A DNA stretch of 64,000 bases from a virus: the IMG/VR virus record IMGVR_UViG_3300046820_000975, positions 1-64,000 of that record; one strand, given 5' to 3'. Below the pieces are notes generated by a model, which was given only the letters and a program-made list of their open reading frames with translations, was not told where the DNA came from and made no database searches. Every line of letters begins with the position of its first letter. Positions within the stretch are counted from its first letter, which is position 1. This document shows, piece by piece, positions 1-8,473 of the stretch. The position numbers and the translations under genes were made by a program.

Positions 1-1208
1 TCTTTATTACTGGCGATTGTATTATTACACCTGTAGTACTTACAGGTTCTGTAATGACAGGTACCACAGTATTTAACTTTACAGGTACAACAAACATTTC
101 TGATACAACAACTGGTTTTAACTTTACTTGGAGTAATAGTATTATTATTAATACTTTTGGTACAATAACATTTGGAGCTAACTTTAACTTTGGAGGAAGT
201 GCTTTTACATATACTGCAGGTACAGTAGATATGATTACTAATGCATGTTTGTTTCGTGTAAATACTTCATGTACCTGGAACTCAGGGTCTATTATATTTA
301 GTACTTGGCAAATTAGAAATAACCCAACTATTACTTTAACATCAGATGTAATTGCACAAACTGTATTCTTTTCGCATACAGCAACATTTACTGCAACTAT
401 TAATGGTGCTTTTAAAATTTATGTAGGTGATCCTAATGGAAGTGTAGGAAACTTATATCATACAGCAGCAGGTGGTAGTATTGTACAAGGTACAGCAACA
501 ATTGAATTTACTGGTAAAGGTGGTGTTGGATATTGGATGAATTGGTATATATTCTTTGCTCCTGCTACTACAGGATATAGAGTAATGAACTGGAATATTA
601 ATGTAAATATTAATACTGCAGGAACCATATTTGTAATTGATAAAATGAATACTACTAATAACTATTCATATACACTTATGGGTGGAAGTAAAACATTTAC
701 TTATACTGCAGGAAACTTAATTACTAAAACAATAAGTACATTACCTGGTTCACAATTATCATTTAAAGGAGGTACTATACAATTTGCAACTGGTCATACT
801 ATCAATGGTTTAAATAAAATGACTTGGGGTAGAATAATATTAGCGGGTGGTGGATCATTTACAATGGATGAATTTCCATGTGGTAATGCAACTGTAGTAA
901 CTCAAATGACTTCTACTAGTACAACTAACTATACAATTACTTTAACAAGTAATACAAATAAAAATGAACGTATTGCAAACTTTATACGTGTAAAGAACTG
1001 TACACTTGCAAATGCTAATTCAAGACAAGTACTGATTACTCATCCTAAAGGAAACTTAGGTAGTAATGTAGGTTTAAGATTTGGTGATATAATGGGACAT
1101 ACTATTCCTAAAGCTTTAGAAACTAATCAACCTAAATTTAAATCAGGTAAAGAAATTGCTTACGGAGCTATGGGATTGGTGGCTGATCCTAACTTTTCAT
1201 CAATATAA
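1..1208 (+). CDS. Virion fibre-like beta-rich protein, 5' end cut off
   Basis: The frame is open to the first base of the window, so the gene starts upstream; about 402 residues are visible and the first ATG (54) is probably internal. The protein is dominated by Thr, Asn, Gly, Ser and aromatic residues in alternating hydrophobic strands. Short motifs recur, such as FTYTAG near visible residues 68 and 234. This composition is typical of beta-solenoid or beta-sandwich tail fibres and receptor-binding proteins. No enzymatic motif is seen. It lies on the same strand as the late genes at the other end of the window, which fits a continuing virion operon. Fibre identity is inference from composition only. 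Confidence 0.6.
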   Translation, partial: FITGDCIITPVVLTGSVMTGTTVFNFTGTTNISDTTTGFNFTWSNSIIINTFGTITFGANFNFGGSAFTYTAGTVDMITNACLFRVNTSCTWNSGSIIFSTWQIRNNPTITLTSDVIAQTVFFSHTATFTATINGAFKIYVGDPNGSVGNLYHTAAGGSIVQGTATIEFTGKGGVGYWMNWYIFFAPATTGYRVMNWNINVNINTAGTIFVIDKMNTTNNYSYTLMGGSKTFTYTAGNLITKTISTLPGSQLSFKGGTIQFATGHTINGLNKMTWGRIILAGGGSFTMDEFPCGNATVVTQMTSTSTTNYTITLTSNTNKNERIANFIRVKNCTLANANSRQVLITHPKGNLGSNVGLRFGDIMGHTIPKALETNQPKFKSGKEIAYGAMGLVADPNFSSI

Positions 1209-1220
1209 ACTATAAACAAA

Positions 1221-1364
1221 ATGGCAAAAGCTAAATCAACCAGTTCAACAGCAAACTTTCTAAAGAAGGTTCCTAAAACTCGCAAGTGGCAAGGTGCTAA
1301 AAAGCATTCTAAAAACAAAGCGTCAAAAAGTTATAAGAAACCTTACAGAGGACAAGGACGATAA
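1221..1364 (+). CDS. Small lysine-rich basic protein (47 aa)
   Basis: ATG at 1221 opens a 47-residue frame ending in TAA at 1362-1364, 12 bases after the fibre-like gene and directly before a strong terminator. The product is extremely basic (many Lys plus Arg, Gln and Ser) with no hydrophobic segment, beginning MAKAKSTSST and ending KPYRGQGR. Such proteins usually bind nucleic acid or are small virion components. I do not recognise a family. Its place as the last gene before a terminator on the virion strand supports it being real. Confidence 0.6.
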   Translation: MAKAKSTSSTANFLKKVPKTRKWQGAKKHSKNKASKSYKKPYRGQGR

Positions 1365-1390
1365 AGGGGAGGGTTTAACTCCCCTTTTTT
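1364..1390 (+). terminator. Intrinsic terminator between convergent genes
   Basis: An 8-bp stem AAGGGGAG / CTCCCCTT with a 7-base loop is followed by six T on the + strand (1385-1390). It ends the rightward virion block and faces the leftward gene that stops at 1392. Confidence 0.85.
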
Positions 1391-1391
1391 A

Positions 1392-1784
1392 TTACCATCC
1401 CAAATCTAAACTAGTGTCTTTGTTTAACTTTAAATATTCTTCTTTAACTTCTTCTTCATTGCAGAATTGTATATGGTCCAATAACTCAACAACACTAACG
1501 TTGCAATCACAACGTGTTCCATTTTCATTGATACCAATTACAAGTGCATTTCCAAATATGATATTGTCAGAAAAGAAATCTGATTTAAATCCACCTTTAA
1601 GATTATCAACTGATTCAAACTCAGCTGTAGCATCACACAAGAATGCATTGTTCTCTTTTAAGTTTTCTGGTTTAATCAAATCCATGTAGCTACAATCAAC
1701 AATGTCATAGACATCTTGCAGTGTATTACCTACTTCTATTTCCTCCAAGCACTTGGATTTTACGTCAATAAGGATTGCTTTCAT
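1392..1784 (-). CDS. DUF3846-like hypothetical protein
   Basis: A 130-residue protein starting MKAILIDVKS. The layout resembles the DUF3846 family of phage and plasmid proteins: an N-terminal strand, then a central region with FLCDATAEFE, then FGNALVIGINENG where the family normally has a phrase like GTFLVVG. The family has no established function that I know of. It is the last gene of a short leftward group (RNR, then a replication-type protein, then this gene). Assignment is by pattern only. Confidence 0.55.
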   Translation of the reverse strand: MKAILIDVKSKCLEEIEVGNTLQDVYDIVDCSYMDLIKPENLKENNAFLCDATAEFESVDNLKGGFKSDFFSDNIIFGNALVIGINENGTRCDCNVSVVELLDHIQFCNEEEVKEEYLKLNKDTSLDLGW

Positions 1785-1793
1785 AATTCTAAT

Positions 1794-2423
1794 TTAAGGA
1801 CCAAAGTAATGAAACCCTGTATTGATTTCTTCATCATTACCTTCTTTCATGTTATAACACATGGTAGCTAATGTTGAGTTTATACTTTTTGATTTGTCCT
1901 CTTTCTTGATAAAATATTTTGATGTTTGAAGATACTTATAATCTTGAGAAACTTCAAACGCTTCTACATATTTTTTAGTAGCTGTCAACACATCATCCCA
2001 GGTGTACTCTGGGTATTCTTTGAAGAACCATTTAAATCTATCAAACAAATCTTTTGGATTAGTTCTGAAACTTATACTGGCTCCATCTTTCTTTCCTTTA
2101 GGAAAGATTTCATTGTACTCTTGAATCTTTGTTTCCCATTCTGAGAATGGAACTTCACTCTTCTTTACTGGTTTCATCTTGGCAACTATGTTAGTTGATT
2201 CTCTCAAGAGATGCAAACCTTTATCAGTAATTTTATAAATAGTATTATAAGTTGTACTTTCAGATTTAACTTCTACAAGATAACCACTTAAACTTAAACG
2301 ATACTGTTCATGTTTAAAGTTTACATAGTTAGGATACATGTAACCATTATGAGTGGCATGAAGGATGAATAACCCATTTGGCGTTACACCTTCTCTCACT
2401 AAATAATCATATAGATCTTTCAT
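1794..2423 (-). CDS. Hypothetical protein with winged-helix-like N-terminus
   Basis: 209 residues if started at the ATG at 2423 (MKDLYDYLVREG). A longer reading would run into the RNR gene and across a hairpin, so the shorter start is preferred. The first ~80 residues (LYDYLVREGVTPNGLFILHA, then YLVEV and YKITDKGLHLL) look like a winged-helix DNA-binding fold. The C-terminal half is helical with aromatic residues (DLFDRFKWFFKEYPEY). Phage replication and transcription regulators often look like this, but no family is recognised. Confidence 0.55.
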   Translation of the reverse strand: MKDLYDYLVREGVTPNGLFILHATHNGYMYPNYVNFKHEQYRLSLSGYLVEVKSESTTYNTIYKITDKGLHLLRESTNIVAKMKPVKKSEVPFSEWETKIQEYNEIFPKGKKDGASISFRTNPKDLFDRFKWFFKEYPEYTWDDVLTATKKYVEAFEVSQDYKYLQTSKYFIKKEDKSKSINSTLATMCYNMKEGNDEEINTGFHYFGP

Positions 2424-2444
2424 AACAGTTTTCTTTAAGTGGTA

Positions 2445-2482
2445 ATATAAGGGACAAAACAACCACGATTTGCCCCTTATAT
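2445..2482 (-). terminator. Long hairpin after the RNR gene
   Basis: A 14-bp stem (ATATAAGGGRCAAA paired with TTTGYCCCTTATAT, one G-U pair in the leftward transcript) closes a 10-base loop just downstream of the RNR stop. There is no T-run after it, so it may be an mRNA-stabilising or processing hairpin rather than a full intrinsic terminator. Confidence 0.6.
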
Positions 2483-2491
2483 GACACATTA

Positions 2492-4423
2492 TTAACGTAC
2501 TGGACAAACTCCTCCTTCGCAGTCAGAGATATCCATATCCTCAAGCTTGATGTTAGAACTCTTATCAATAGATACAATTGTTTTAGTTCCTTGAACTAAT
2601 TCATCATACTTCTCTTTAGAGATTTCTTCCAATGGTGCTTGAATAAAACCATGCTCGCTGTGTAATAAAAACGATACAGATTTAACATTGATAAAGTTAA
2701 CTTTCAACCATTCAATGATTTCAGATAACTCGTTCTTTCTGTAGTAAATAGTAACAGACACAGCGTTGTCTGACCATTCTTTTTGTAAACGTTTGATAAC
2801 TTCTAACTGATCAACAGCAGACATATCATTTGCAAGTTTAGTTCCGTCTGGAACTTTACAAGGGAATGATACAACAACTGTGTTATGATCAGCAGTACCA
2901 TCAAAGTTTTTAACATACTCCACATGATAACCGTGTTCCTGACACACTGTTACAATAGGACTGTTAGATGCCATACGTATACGACGTATGTAGTGTTGTG
3001 CATAAGCAGGATGTGCACCAGAAGTAACACCAGCTAACAAACTTAAAGTACCTGAAGGTTTAACTGTTGTCAACTTAATTGAGCGATGAAAACCACATTT
3101 TGCAGAATAGTAATTATCATACTCACGTAAAGCTTCATATGCAGCACTTAACCAAGAACGTTGTTCTGGAGTTGCTTGCAAGTAACCAGTTACACCAATA
3201 CCCATACGCATGTTCTTGTGTACGATATCTTCAGTTTCTTTAATTGCACACTTGATTGCTAATGAATGTTTGTTGATGCGGTACAACAAACGCGTCACTT
3301 TCAACAACTCAGCGTAAGACGTAATGTTTGGTAAGTAAACTTCAGCAAGACAACATGTTTCAAAGTTTGCTAAAGATTGTTCTGCACAAGGATTGAATCC
3401 CATTACATCTGGATCTGGATATTGTATTTCATCAGTACGCCCCATACGACGGGAAGCTTCTAAGTTGATGATACCATAAGGTTCACCATTACCTTTGTAA
3501 CCTTCCCAAAACTCTTCTGGTAACGTTGTAATGTCATCACATACCACAGAGTTGTTACTCATTGCTCTCCAGTTAGGTATTGATACTAAGTCCCAACGTT
3601 TTGCACGTAAGAATTCAATATCATCACTATCACCAATTGCAATTTGTGCTGAGCGTCTAACATTACCTGCAACTACAATCATACCAATGATGTTCATGAT
3701 ATCTAAACAATCAATTGGACGTAAACGCTTGCCACTGCGTAAGTTAAGTACATTTACAATCTGACCAATACCCCATACTAAATCTTCTGGTCCTGATGCA
3801 ACTCCGCCAAAACCTTTGATTGGACTTCCTTTTGATCTGATTAAATGTGTAGCAAATGTAAACCCTGTACCAGTTACAAATGATGCTTCCAATACACGAC
3901 GTAACAATTCTACCCAACCTTCGCGGGAGTCAGGTACAATAAAATCAGCATCGTTTTTGTCAGATCTTGTAATCTGAACTTTAGCTTTTACCTTTGGAAT
4001 CTGATACACATGCTCACGCTGAATGTTGAATCCAACACCAGCACCTAACATAAGTAACTCAAACGCCCAGGTAAAAGGTCTGATAGGTTCATCTACCACT
4101 GTAAACGCACAGTTCTGAAGAGAAGGTAAACCTAATCTTTCTACAGTGTCTGTACCTAATTGCCACAAAAATCTACCTGCTACGGTACCTTTAAGTGACA
4201 ACATCATTTCACGCACATCATCCTCTTCTGCTGGGGTGAACCCAACACCAAGCTGCGTTCTGCACGCATTTAGCACGCGTTCAATGGTTTCTGACCATTC
4301 TTCTGTTCTGTCTCCGTGAGTTCTAGCATAGGTACGCTTGTAAGTTACATAACCTACTGGTCCCCAAGGAGTTACGATTGATTCAGGGTTTGTTTCTGAA
4401 TTAGTTGTTTCTAAATCTGACAT
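2492..4423 (-). CDS. nrdJ: Class II adenosylcobalamin-dependent ribonucleotide reductase
   Basis: Reduces ribonucleotides to deoxyribonucleotides using coenzyme B12, feeding phage DNA synthesis. The 643-residue protein has the monomeric RTPR pattern. The first redox cysteine is C105 in LQNCAF. The finger-loop signature NPCAEQ (344-349) holds the thiyl cysteine C346 and E348. The partner cysteine lies in ETCCLAE (C357/C358). A C-terminal reducing pair C635/C640 sits in CEGGVCPVR. It is shorter than the ~740-residue Lactobacillus enzyme. There is no small subunit or NrdG-type activase nearby, as expected for class II. It needs cobalamin from the host or medium. It has its own promoter at 4456-4485. 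Confidence 0.93.
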   Translation of the reverse strand: MSDLETTNSETNPESIVTPWGPVGYVTYKRTYARTHGDRTEEWSETIERVLNACRTQLGVGFTPAEEDDVREMMLSLKGTVAGRFLWQLGTDTVERLGLPSLQNCAFTVVDEPIRPFTWAFELLMLGAGVGFNIQREHVYQIPKVKAKVQITRSDKNDADFIVPDSREGWVELLRRVLEASFVTGTGFTFATHLIRSKGSPIKGFGGVASGPEDLVWGIGQIVNVLNLRSGKRLRPIDCLDIMNIIGMIVVAGNVRRSAQIAIGDSDDIEFLRAKRWDLVSIPNWRAMSNNSVVCDDITTLPEEFWEGYKGNGEPYGIINLEASRRMGRTDEIQYPDPDVMGFNPCAEQSLANFETCCLAEVYLPNITSYAELLKVTRLLYRINKHSLAIKCAIKETEDIVHKNMRMGIGVTGYLQATPEQRSWLSAAYEALREYDNYYSAKCGFHRSIKLTTVKPSGTLSLLAGVTSGAHPAYAQHYIRRIRMASNSPIVTVCQEHGYHVEYVKNFDGTADHNTVVVSFPCKVPDGTKLANDMSAVDQLEVIKRLQKEWSDNAVSVTIYYRKNELSEIIEWLKVNFINVKSVSFLLHSEHGFIQAPLEEISKEKYDELVQGTKTIVSIDKSSNIKLEDMDISDCEGGVCPVR

Positions 4424-4455
4424 GGTTAAAGTGTTTTAAAATTGAAAAAGGGTTG

Positions 4456-4485
4456 CAAATATACCACAGTTTTTCAAGGTTGCAA
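4456..4485 (-). promoter_or_regulatory. Bacteroidota-type promoter for the RNR gene
   Basis: On the leftward strand the sequence reads TTG, 19 bases, TATATTTG, matching the Bacteroidota -33/-7 consensus (TTTG, TAnnTTTG). The direct repeat GGTTGCAA lies at both ends (4451-4458 and 4479-4486) and could be an operator. Confidence 0.75.
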
Positions 4486-4591
4486 CTCTCAACCTCAAAA
4501 AAATCTTATTATTAACTAAGTAAGTTTTCGTATCTTATTGTGTAAGGATAATTATGGAGCGTGGAGCACTCAATAATCTATAATTACAGGA

Positions 4592-5005
4592 ATGAAATAC
4601 ACTTTATTCTTAAAAACCAAATTCTGGTTACTTGCTGGGATGTCAATTCTTTTACCTATAAAAGGATTGATGTTTACTATTGGTTTTCTTGTGGGTGTTG
4701 ACATGATTGTTGGCATCTGGAAAGCACTCAAGTTAAACCAACGCATTCGTTCTCGTAGAATGAGTGACACTATTACTAAACTATTATTGTATCAAGTAGC
4801 AATTATATCTGGGTTTTTGATTCAGAAATATGTGCTTGTTGATACAATTCCAATTGCCAAACTTATAGGTACTGTTATTGCAATCATTGAGTTCAAGAGT
4901 ATTCTTGAAAGCATAGAAGCAGTCACGGGACAAGATGTATGGACAAAGATTAAAAAGATAATTGGTCGCAAGAGCGATGATGCTCGCGACATAATGGGTA
5001 GCTAA
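4592..5005 (+). CDS. Phage holin (holin_4 / toxin-secretion holin type)
   Basis: A 137-residue inner-membrane protein. Hydrophobic segments occur around residues 8-36 (KFWLLAGMSILLPIKGLMFT onward) and 65-100. Between them lies the family motif GVDMIVGIWKAL followed by a basic RSRRMSDTITK stretch. This is the pattern of the phage holin family that makes membrane lesions and releases the endolysin. It is the first gene of a six-gene rightward lysis cassette, 2 bp from the next gene. An AGGA precedes the ATG. Confidence 0.85.
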   Translation: MKYTLFLKTKFWLLAGMSILLPIKGLMFTIGFLVGVDMIVGIWKALKLNQRIRSRRMSDTITKLLLYQVAIISGFLIQKYVLVDTIPIAKLIGTVIAIIEFKSILESIEAVTGQDVWTKIKKIIGRKSDDARDIMGS

Positions 5006-5006
5006 T

Positions 5007-5630
5007 ATGATTTCACAAACCAAATTTTTCAGTATTATTATTGGGATTCTGATTGCTATTATTGTAGCACAGAGAGTATTTACTCCAACCCCAGAGTGTC
5101 CTCAAACTATTGAGCTTAGAGTTGACACAGTTTATAACACAGTTTCTAAGACTTTTACAAAGACTGTAAAGCTTGCTGGTAAAGATACCACATATCACGT
5201 AGTGGATACTATGTATTTAGTTGACACAAATTGTGAGGTAACTAAATCAAGATTTTTAAAGCTTGTTAAACAACACGTTACACGTAACATTTACAAAGAC
5301 ACACTTACTATTGATAGCATTGGTCATGTATATATCATTGATACTGTACAGTTTAACAAATTAGAACATAGAAAGTATACTTATAAATATAGCATTCCTA
5401 CAGTAACGATTACTAAAATCATACCTCCTGCGCGTGTGCGTCAACTATATGTTGGTGGTGGTATTGATGGTACCTATATTAACAAGACAGTAAATATTAC
5501 TGCTGCAAAAGCAGGTGTTTTATACAAAACCAAAAAAGACCAACTTTATGGAGCAACAGTAGGTGTATCTACAACTGGGTACTTAACCTATGGGTTGCAA
5601 TCTTACTGGAAAATAAAACTTAAAAAATAA
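5007..5630 (+). CDS. Envelope-spanning spanin-like protein
   Basis: 207 residues with one N-terminal transmembrane helix (about 7-24, FFSIIIGILIAIIVAQRV). A Thr/Asp/Val-rich periplasmic region follows with repeated DTV/DTM strands. The C-terminal 60 residues (LYVGGGIDGTYI, AGVLYKTKK, YGATVGVSTTGYLTYGL) look like amphipathic outer-membrane beta strands. The design would tether inner to outer membrane, the job of spanins in Gram-negative lysis. It sits between two membrane-protein genes of the lysis cassette. Spanin role is inference from topology and context; no family is recognised with certainty. Confidence 0.6.
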   Translation: MISQTKFFSIIIGILIAIIVAQRVFTPTPECPQTIELRVDTVYNTVSKTFTKTVKLAGKDTTYHVVDTMYLVDTNCEVTKSRFLKLVKQHVTRNIYKDTLTIDSIGHVYIIDTVQFNKLEHRKYTYKYSIPTVTITKIIPPARVRQLYVGGGIDGTYINKTVNITAAKAGVLYKTKKDQLYGATVGVSTTGYLTYGLQSYWKIKLKK

Positions 5631-5635
5631 TAAAA

Positions 5636-5932
5636 ATGTTACTTACAACTGCCACATCTGCTGTACCATCTTTTGGTGTATTTGAAACCCTAACTCAATA
5701 TGGAGCTTTAGGTGTTATTACTTTAGGTCTTGGAGCTGCTCTTTGGTTTTTGTTAAAAAGACAGATTGCTTCTGAAGACAAACTCAAATCTGAAGTAGCT
5801 GAGCTACGTAAAGAGATGAATGAGTATATGCGTAAAGATCAAGGTGCAATGAAAGATGCTATTGAAAACAACACGCGTGCTTTGAATCAGATCCAGATTA
5901 TGATTATGCAACCTAAAAAAACTTCTAAATAA
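5636..5932 (+). CDS. Small membrane protein with coiled coil (BhlA/UviB-like holin candidate)
   Basis: 98 residues: a single transmembrane helix (about 20-42, YGALGVITLGLGAALWFLL) ending in KR, then a charged helical region (SEVAELRKEMNEYMRK) predicted to form a coiled coil. This one-helix plus charged-coil plan resembles BhlA/UviB bacteriocin-type holins. The stop overlaps the start of the next gene by one base, so translation is probably coupled. Confidence 0.6.
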   Translation: MLLTTATSAVPSFGVFETLTQYGALGVITLGLGAALWFLLKRQIASEDKLKSEVAELRKEMNEYMRKDQGAMKDAIENNTRALNQIQIMIMQPKKTSK

Positions 5933-6399
5933 TGAAAAAGTCATACACACTTTTGTACATACTGGTATTCTTATTGGTATCAGTTGTTGGTGTGACTATT
6001 TACGTTAGTGGTAAAAGTCATATTGATGCTGTAAATACTGCTGTAAAACTTGATAGTGCTAATGTAGCATTACAAGAACAAGTTATTGTAGTAAGTAAAA
6101 CTTATTCATCTAAGATGTCTAAATTAGATTCTGTAATTGCAAAGAAAGACTCTACAATTAAAGTTCAAAAAGGAAGCATCTTCAGTTTGATTGGACAAGT
6201 GGCAAAGCAAATGTTTGTAAAAACATCCTCTGTATTTGTTCATGATACAGTATTCATTACTGAAAAGAAGAACTTCTGGGGACGCACAAAAACATCTGTA
6301 GCAAAAACTGAGACTTTAGTTGACTCTAGCTCATCAACTATAGTACAAGAACCAATATTAATGGGATCAATGGTAGCTCCAGTTGATTCAACAAAATAA
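5932..6399 (+). CDS. Membrane-anchored lysis accessory (inner-membrane spanin-like)
   Basis: 155 residues with an N-terminal signal-anchor (about 5-26, YTLLYILVFLLVSVVGVTIYV). A helical Lys/Asp/Val-rich stretch follows (LDSANVALQEQV, SKLDSVIAKKDSTIK), then HDTVFITEKKNFWGR. Length, topology and place before the endolysin match Rz-type i-spanins. The phrase HDTVFI is shared with spanin-like proteins of other Bacteroidota phages as I remember them. Function is inferred. Confidence 0.5.
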   Translation: MKKSYTLLYILVFLLVSVVGVTIYVSGKSHIDAVNTAVKLDSANVALQEQVIVVSKTYSSKMSKLDSVIAKKDSTIKVQKGSIFSLIGQVAKQMFVKTSSVFVHDTVFITEKKNFWGRTKTSVAKTETLVDSSSSTIVQEPILMGSMVAPVDSTK

Positions 6400-6404
6400 T
6401 AATT

Positions 6405-6635
6405 ATGAAACAGTTATTCATTGACGAAACTGGTAAACTCTCTATGAAAAGAGTTTGCGGTTTACTATGTACAGTAGCACTTTGTGTTACTATGTATCAC
6501 AACTCGTTCTCACATGAAGATCAAAAACCTTCAGATATCTTAGTAGAATCTGTAGCTGCCTTAGCATTTGGTTGCTTAGGTTTATCTTCTATTGATAAAA
6601 TCTTTGGTAAAAAAGAAACTAAAACAAAAGAGTAA
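6405..6635 (+). CDS. Small two-helix membrane protein of the lysis cassette
   Basis: 76 residues: a soluble start (MKQLFIDETGKLSMKR), two hydrophobic helices (about 17-31 and 47-63) and a Lys-rich tail (KKETKTKE). It lies 5 bp after the previous gene, and its stop overlaps the endolysin start (TAATG). It could be a second holin or antiholin; nothing in the sequence decides this. Confidence 0.6.
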   Translation: MKQLFIDETGKLSMKRVCGLLCTVALCVTMYHNSFSHEDQKPSDILVESVAALAFGCLGLSSIDKIFGKKETKTKE

Positions 6636-7108
6636 TGCAATTATCTACACACTTATCATTAGCTGAGGTTACGTATTCTGAAACTGCAAAACGTGCAGGA
6701 GTATCTAACGAACCTACACCTGCTCATCTAGAAGCAATGAAAAAACTTGCTGAGCATATTTTTGAACCTATTAGAACTCACTTTGAAAAACCTATCAAAG
6801 TGTCTTCAGGTTACCGTTCTGCTGCATTGAATGCTATTACTCCAGGATCTTCTGCTACTTCACAACATTGTAAAGGTGAAGCTTTAGATTTGGATCAAGA
6901 CGGAATGCCTACAGGTGTTACTAACAAAATGGTATTTGATTATATCAAAGGTAACTTAAACTTTGATCAATTAATTTGGGAATATGGTACTGATAGTAAC
7001 CCTGATTGGGTGCATGTATCTTATTCTGCATCTGGTACTCAACGTAAAATGGTACTCAGGTGTAAAAGAGACAGTGCTGGAAAGCCAGTCTACACACCTT
7101 ACAAATAG
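6635..7108 (+). CDS. Endolysin, M15-family D-Ala peptidase
   Basis: 157 residues matching peptidase M15_3: LSLAEVTYSETAKRAG at the start, the substrate-shaping SSGYRSAALN (58-67), the metal-binding SQHCKGEALDLD (77-88, His and Asp zinc ligands), and a second His in DWVHVSY. The enzyme cleaves peptide cross-links of peptidoglycan. No signal peptide is present, so it relies on the holin for export. It is the last gene of the cassette and is followed by a terminator. Confidence 0.9.
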   Translation: MQLSTHLSLAEVTYSETAKRAGVSNEPTPAHLEAMKKLAEHIFEPIRTHFEKPIKVSSGYRSAALNAITPGSSATSQHCKGEALDLDQDGMPTGVTNKMVFDYIKGNLNFDQLIWEYGTDSNPDWVHVSYSASGTQRKMVLRCKRDSAGKPVYTPYK

Positions 7109-7112
7109 AAAT

Positions 7113-7137
7113 AACCCCCTAATTAAAGGGGGTTTTT
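7113..7137. terminator. Bidirectional intrinsic terminator
   Basis: AACCCCCT and AGGGGGTT form an 8-bp stem with five T on the + strand. It separates the rightward lysis cassette from the leftward gene ending at 7141. Confidence 0.85.
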
Positions 7138-7140
7138 CAT

Positions 7141-7716
7141 TTAATCTAATGCTGGAAGAGTAAAGTCAATTACTTCTGATTCATCAATAGCGTAGTCAAT
7201 ACACATAGCAACAACCTTGTTGTACTTCTCTGCTACGTATAACTTGTATGAACCATCTCCAAAACCTGAATGACTAACAACACCTTCAGGGTATGTTTCA
7301 ACACCTGCTTGTTTGGTCCATATAAGTGAGCACATTCTTCTGTACCACTTCTCACCTTCAGTATTGTTTTCTCCAAACAGTTTAAGACATTCTGAAATTT
7401 CACTTAACAAGATAGGATCTGTAGTGATTTCAGCGTTATCATTTCTGTATGTTTCTTCTGAAAAGATACCACACTGGCCAGAGTCAACACCTAATACTCC
7501 TTTGTATTCTTTCCAGGTAAGTTTACTCTTTGCGTAGTCTTCATGAACTGCAAACAGCATTGAATTACGTTTATCTTCACCATCATAAAAGTCTAACTTT
7601 TTAGGGTAGATGTTGTAAACGCCAGGTTTGACATTTAATTTGATTTGACACCATGTACCTTTTTTATAACATGGGTCTGAAACAATAACTGTTTCTTTTA
7701 ATTTGATTTGTTGCAT
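7141..7716 (-). CDS. DUF4241-like protein
   Basis: 191 residues. Recognisable phrases are VSDPCYKKGTWC near the start, LGVDSGQCGIFSEETY in the middle and HSGFGDGSYKLYVA near the end. Together they resemble the DUF4241 family found in phages and bacteria. The pattern of metal-binding-type residues (Asp, Cys, His) is suggestive, but no activity is known to me. It lies 1 bp from the dNMP kinase gene, so it is co-transcribed with nucleotide metabolism. Confidence 0.65.
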   Translation of the reverse strand: MQQIKLKETVIVSDPCYKKGTWCQIKLNVKPGVYNIYPKKLDFYDGEDKRNSMLFAVHEDYAKSKLTWKEYKGVLGVDSGQCGIFSEETYRNDNAEITTDPILLSEISECLKLFGENNTEGEKWYRRMCSLIWTKQAGVETYPEGVVSHSGFGDGSYKLYVAEKYNKVVAMCIDYAIDESEVIDFTLPALD

Positions 7717-7717
7717 A

Positions 7718-8473
7718 TTAGTAGTTAATTAGTGGTAAAATCTTCTCACGCACTTGAGCTGCTAAGTACTTGACATCTTTTGTATTATCGATATAAACGT
7801 CAAAGTCATAACCTTTATCAAGCGCTGTTTCAGATATGTGAGTATTATCTGGCATCATAGGTCTTGTAATGCGTACAAGTAATCCTTTCTTAGCTCTGAT
7901 TGCATTAAATTCATTTGGAAATCTTACATCAGTAATAATTTGTTTCTTATCAGTGCTGTAACCTGCAAGCAATGCGTTAACCCACGCGTTTGGATGTAAA
8001 TGATTTCTGATGGCATCAGTTCCTATTTCTTGCAAAAACTGACGTACAGTCATTTGTTTCTCAATAGGTTCATATTCCATATCAAATTCACCATACATAG
8101 GTTTTAATACATGCTCTATAGATTCTTCAGCTGATTCTTTTGTCAAATGTCTACCAGTGTGTAACATAATCTTACCTTCTGACATCACTGCAATTTCCCA
8201 GTAATTCCATTCAGGACCTAAGTTTGTTAACTTAAAGTCTTGATCTTCAAACTTTTGTATAGGGATTCCAGTTAATAAAGCTGCACACTCTTTTAATTTG
8301 CCAGCAAACTTTTTAATCTGATATCCTTCACTAAAAGGATAACCAGCATCAATAATAATCTTTACTTGCACATCAGTAAGTTTATCATGATCAGTCATGA
8401 TCTGAATAATCTTGGCAAGTAAATCCTTACCATGACCAATCTTACCAGAGATTCCAATCAAACTTGTTTTCAT
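7718..8473 (-). CDS. Deoxynucleoside monophosphate kinase
   Basis: 251 residues with a P-loop at the very N-terminus (GISGKIGHGKD, 7-17). The phage dNMP kinase signatures follow: FAGKLKECAALLTG, VRQFLQEIGTDAIR (144-157) and ITDVRFPNEFNAI (180-192), as in T4 gene 1 type kinases. It phosphorylates dNMPs toward dNTPs, complementing RNR, ThyX and dUTPase in this genome. Its ATG shares a base with the stop of the 50-codon gene upstream. Confidence 0.85.
   Translation of the reverse strand: MKTSLIGISGKIGHGKDLLAKIIQIMTDHDKLTDVQVKIIIDAGYPFSEGYQIKKFAGKLKECAALLTGIPIQKFEDQDFKLTNLGPEWNYWEIAVMSEGKIMLHTGRHLTKESAEESIEHVLKPMYGEFDMEYEPIEKQMTVRQFLQEIGTDAIRNHLHPNAWVNALLAGYSTDKKQIITDVRFPNEFNAIRAKKGLLVRITRPMMPDNTHISETALDKGYDFDVYIDNTKDVKYLAAQVREKILPLINY

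Noticed and set aside
4424-4591. Possible cobalamin riboswitch upstream of the B12-dependent RNR
   Set aside because: The promoter ends about 30 bases before the RNR start, leaving too short a leader for a cobalamin riboswitch; no B12-box-like sequence was seen.
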